Assembly (NCBI GenBank): GCA_003451355.1
Contig: DMDX01000142.1
Span: 1-6,130, forward strand
Source: Cryomorphaceae bacterium
Lineage (GTDB): Bacteria > Bacteroidota > Bacteroidia > Flavobacteriales > Schleiferiaceae
DNA length: 6,130 nt
Direction of reading: 5' to 3'
The position numbers and the translations under genes were made by a program. How positions within the stretch are numbered: position 1 is the stretch's first letter; the number at the start of each line of letters is the position of its first letter. Under the pieces are notes generated by a model that did no database searches, was not told the origin of the DNA, and saw only the letters and a list, made by a program, of their open reading frames with translations. Below are positions 5,512-6,130 of the stretch, one piece after another.

Positions 5512-6090
5512 ATGCATTCGCTTCAACCCCACAGCGCCTGGCGCACTCGATACATCGCGGCGGACGATCCGCGCAGTCCGTTTTTTCTCGACCAGGGCGC
5601 CCCGGTGAACGGAGCCTACCACCAGATGTACGACTTCGTCATTCATCCTGATTGGGACGACATCGGCTGCGAAACGCTCTTTGTCAAGGTGCTCTTTGTC
5701 GACTACGCCGAGGGTTGTGCGGTCATTGAACTGCTCGGAGAGTGGAACGATGCCCTTCACAACGACGTGATGGAATTCAAGCGCCGCGTGGCGGATCCGC
5801 TTTTGGCCGAAGGCATTGTGCGCTTCGTCCTCGTGGGGGACAACCTGCTCAATTTTCACGCTGAAGAACCCGACTACTATGCCGAATGGGCCGAAGAAGT
5901 CGAAGAAGAGGGGGGATGGATTGTCGGCCTCAACTTTCGCGACCACGTAGCCGACGAAGTCGCCCGCGCACGCCTTGGTCGCTACATCTGGTCAGGCCCG
6001 CGCTTCAGAGCCACATCGTGGCGTGCCCAAGACCCGCTCACCCTATGCCAGGCGGTTGAGGTGATGGTGCAGAAGCGGCTGGGGATGTAG
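5512..6090 (+). CDS. Conserved hypothetical protein of unknown function, 192 residues
   Basis: This gene encodes a soluble acidic protein with no signal peptide or membrane segment. Visible blocks are MYDFVIHPDWDDIGCETLFV (39-58), VIELLGEWNDALHNDVMEFK (71-90), a hydrophobic strand FVLVGDNLLNFH (105-116), an acidic tyrosine-rich segment (EEPDYYAEWAEEVEEE, 118-133), GWIVGLNFRDHV (135-146) and a C-terminal helix (DPLTLCQAVEVMVQ). The alternation of strands and helices, with VGDNLLNFH after a strand, looks like a compact alpha/beta fold. It resembles uncharacterised Bacteroidota proteins I recall sharing the 'EWNDALHND' and 'NFH' blocks; I cannot name a family or function. ATG 5512 is the first start after an in-frame TAA at 5464-5466; the Met at residue 39 is an alternative if the first 38 residues prove unconserved. 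The long frame opposite to it is a shadow. Confidence 0.82.
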   Translation: MHSLQPHSAWRTRYIAADDPRSPFFLDQGAPVNGAYHQMYDFVIHPDWDDIGCETLFVKVLFVDYAEGCAVIELLGEWNDALHNDVMEFKRRVADPLLAEGIVRFVLVGDNLLNFHAEEPDYYAEWAEEVEEEGGWIVGLNFRDHVADEVARARLGRYIWSGPRFRATSWRAQDPLTLCQAVEVMVQKRLGM

Positions 6091-6095
6091 CTTGC

Positions 6096-6129
6096 TGGCG
6101 AGGTTGGGTCGTTGGCGAGGTTAGCTCGT
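6096..6129. repeat. 17-bp direct repeat, two copies, at the right edge
   Basis: TGGCGAGGTTGGGTCGT (6096-6112) is followed immediately by TGGCGAGGTTAGCTCGT (6113-6129), 15 of 17 bases identical, and the window ends one base into a possible third copy. It starts five bases after the stop of the 192-residue gene and lies in non-coding sequence as far as can be seen. It may be the start of a longer tandem array. Confidence 0.65.
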
Positions 6130-6130
6130 T

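Noticed and set aside
5497..5946. 149-codon minus-strand frame opposite the 192-residue gene
   Set aside because: It reads as a shadow (Val/His/Asp-rich); the plus strand has block-like conserved segments and a sensible start and stop.
1..6130. Mobile element, defence or toxin-antitoxin system
   Set aside because: No transposase, integrase, terminal inverted repeats, or small paired toxin-like genes were found; all genes look like resident conserved genes with similar base composition.

Overview
This is a compact, GC-rich chromosomal segment that most likely comes from a member of the Bacteroidota, probably a Flavobacteriales-type lineage with unusually high GC. Three things point there: a DUF4293 membrane protein beside a Rho factor with a long Arg/Asp/Gly/Pro-rich insert, a match to the Bacteroidota promoter pattern TTG-N17-TAnnTTTG, and few Shine-Dalgarno sequences ahead of the genes. 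Family assignments come from reading translated motifs; no database search was possible.

Layout, left to right: (1) the 5' part of a gene on the minus strand (1-498, running off the window), read as the N-terminus of transcription termination factor Rho, with a Rho_N helix-extended domain followed by a hexapeptide-repeat disordered region; (2) a 118-bp divergent intergenic region carrying the best promoter in the window; (3) a DUF4293 four-helix membrane protein on plus; (4) a YfcE/MJ0936-type metallophosphoesterase on minus, whose stop abuts the DUF4293 stop; (5) truA on plus, whose ATG overlaps the phosphoesterase ATG head to head in the tetramer CATG; (6) an ABC exporter half-transporter on plus, overlapping the truA end; (7) a two-gene minus-strand operon: a TIGR01777-family NAD(P)-dependent epimerase-like protein, then a small two-helix membrane protein with a PH-like tail; (8) a conserved-looking 192-residue protein of unknown function on plus; (9) the beginning of a 17-bp tandem repeat at the right edge.

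The genes are housekeeping or conserved hypothetical rather than accessory: RNA metabolism (rho, truA), phosphodiester hydrolysis, membrane export, and an oxidoreductase-like protein. There is no sign of a mobile element, CRISPR array, toxin-antitoxin pair or defence island. The most unusual aspects are the extreme packing (two tail-to-tail junctions with no gap, one head-to-head overlap of start codons, one 38-bp same-strand overlap), the repeat-encoded disordered segment of Rho, and a recurring ACCTTTG box just upstream of three plus-strand starts. I do not see a clearly new biological system here.
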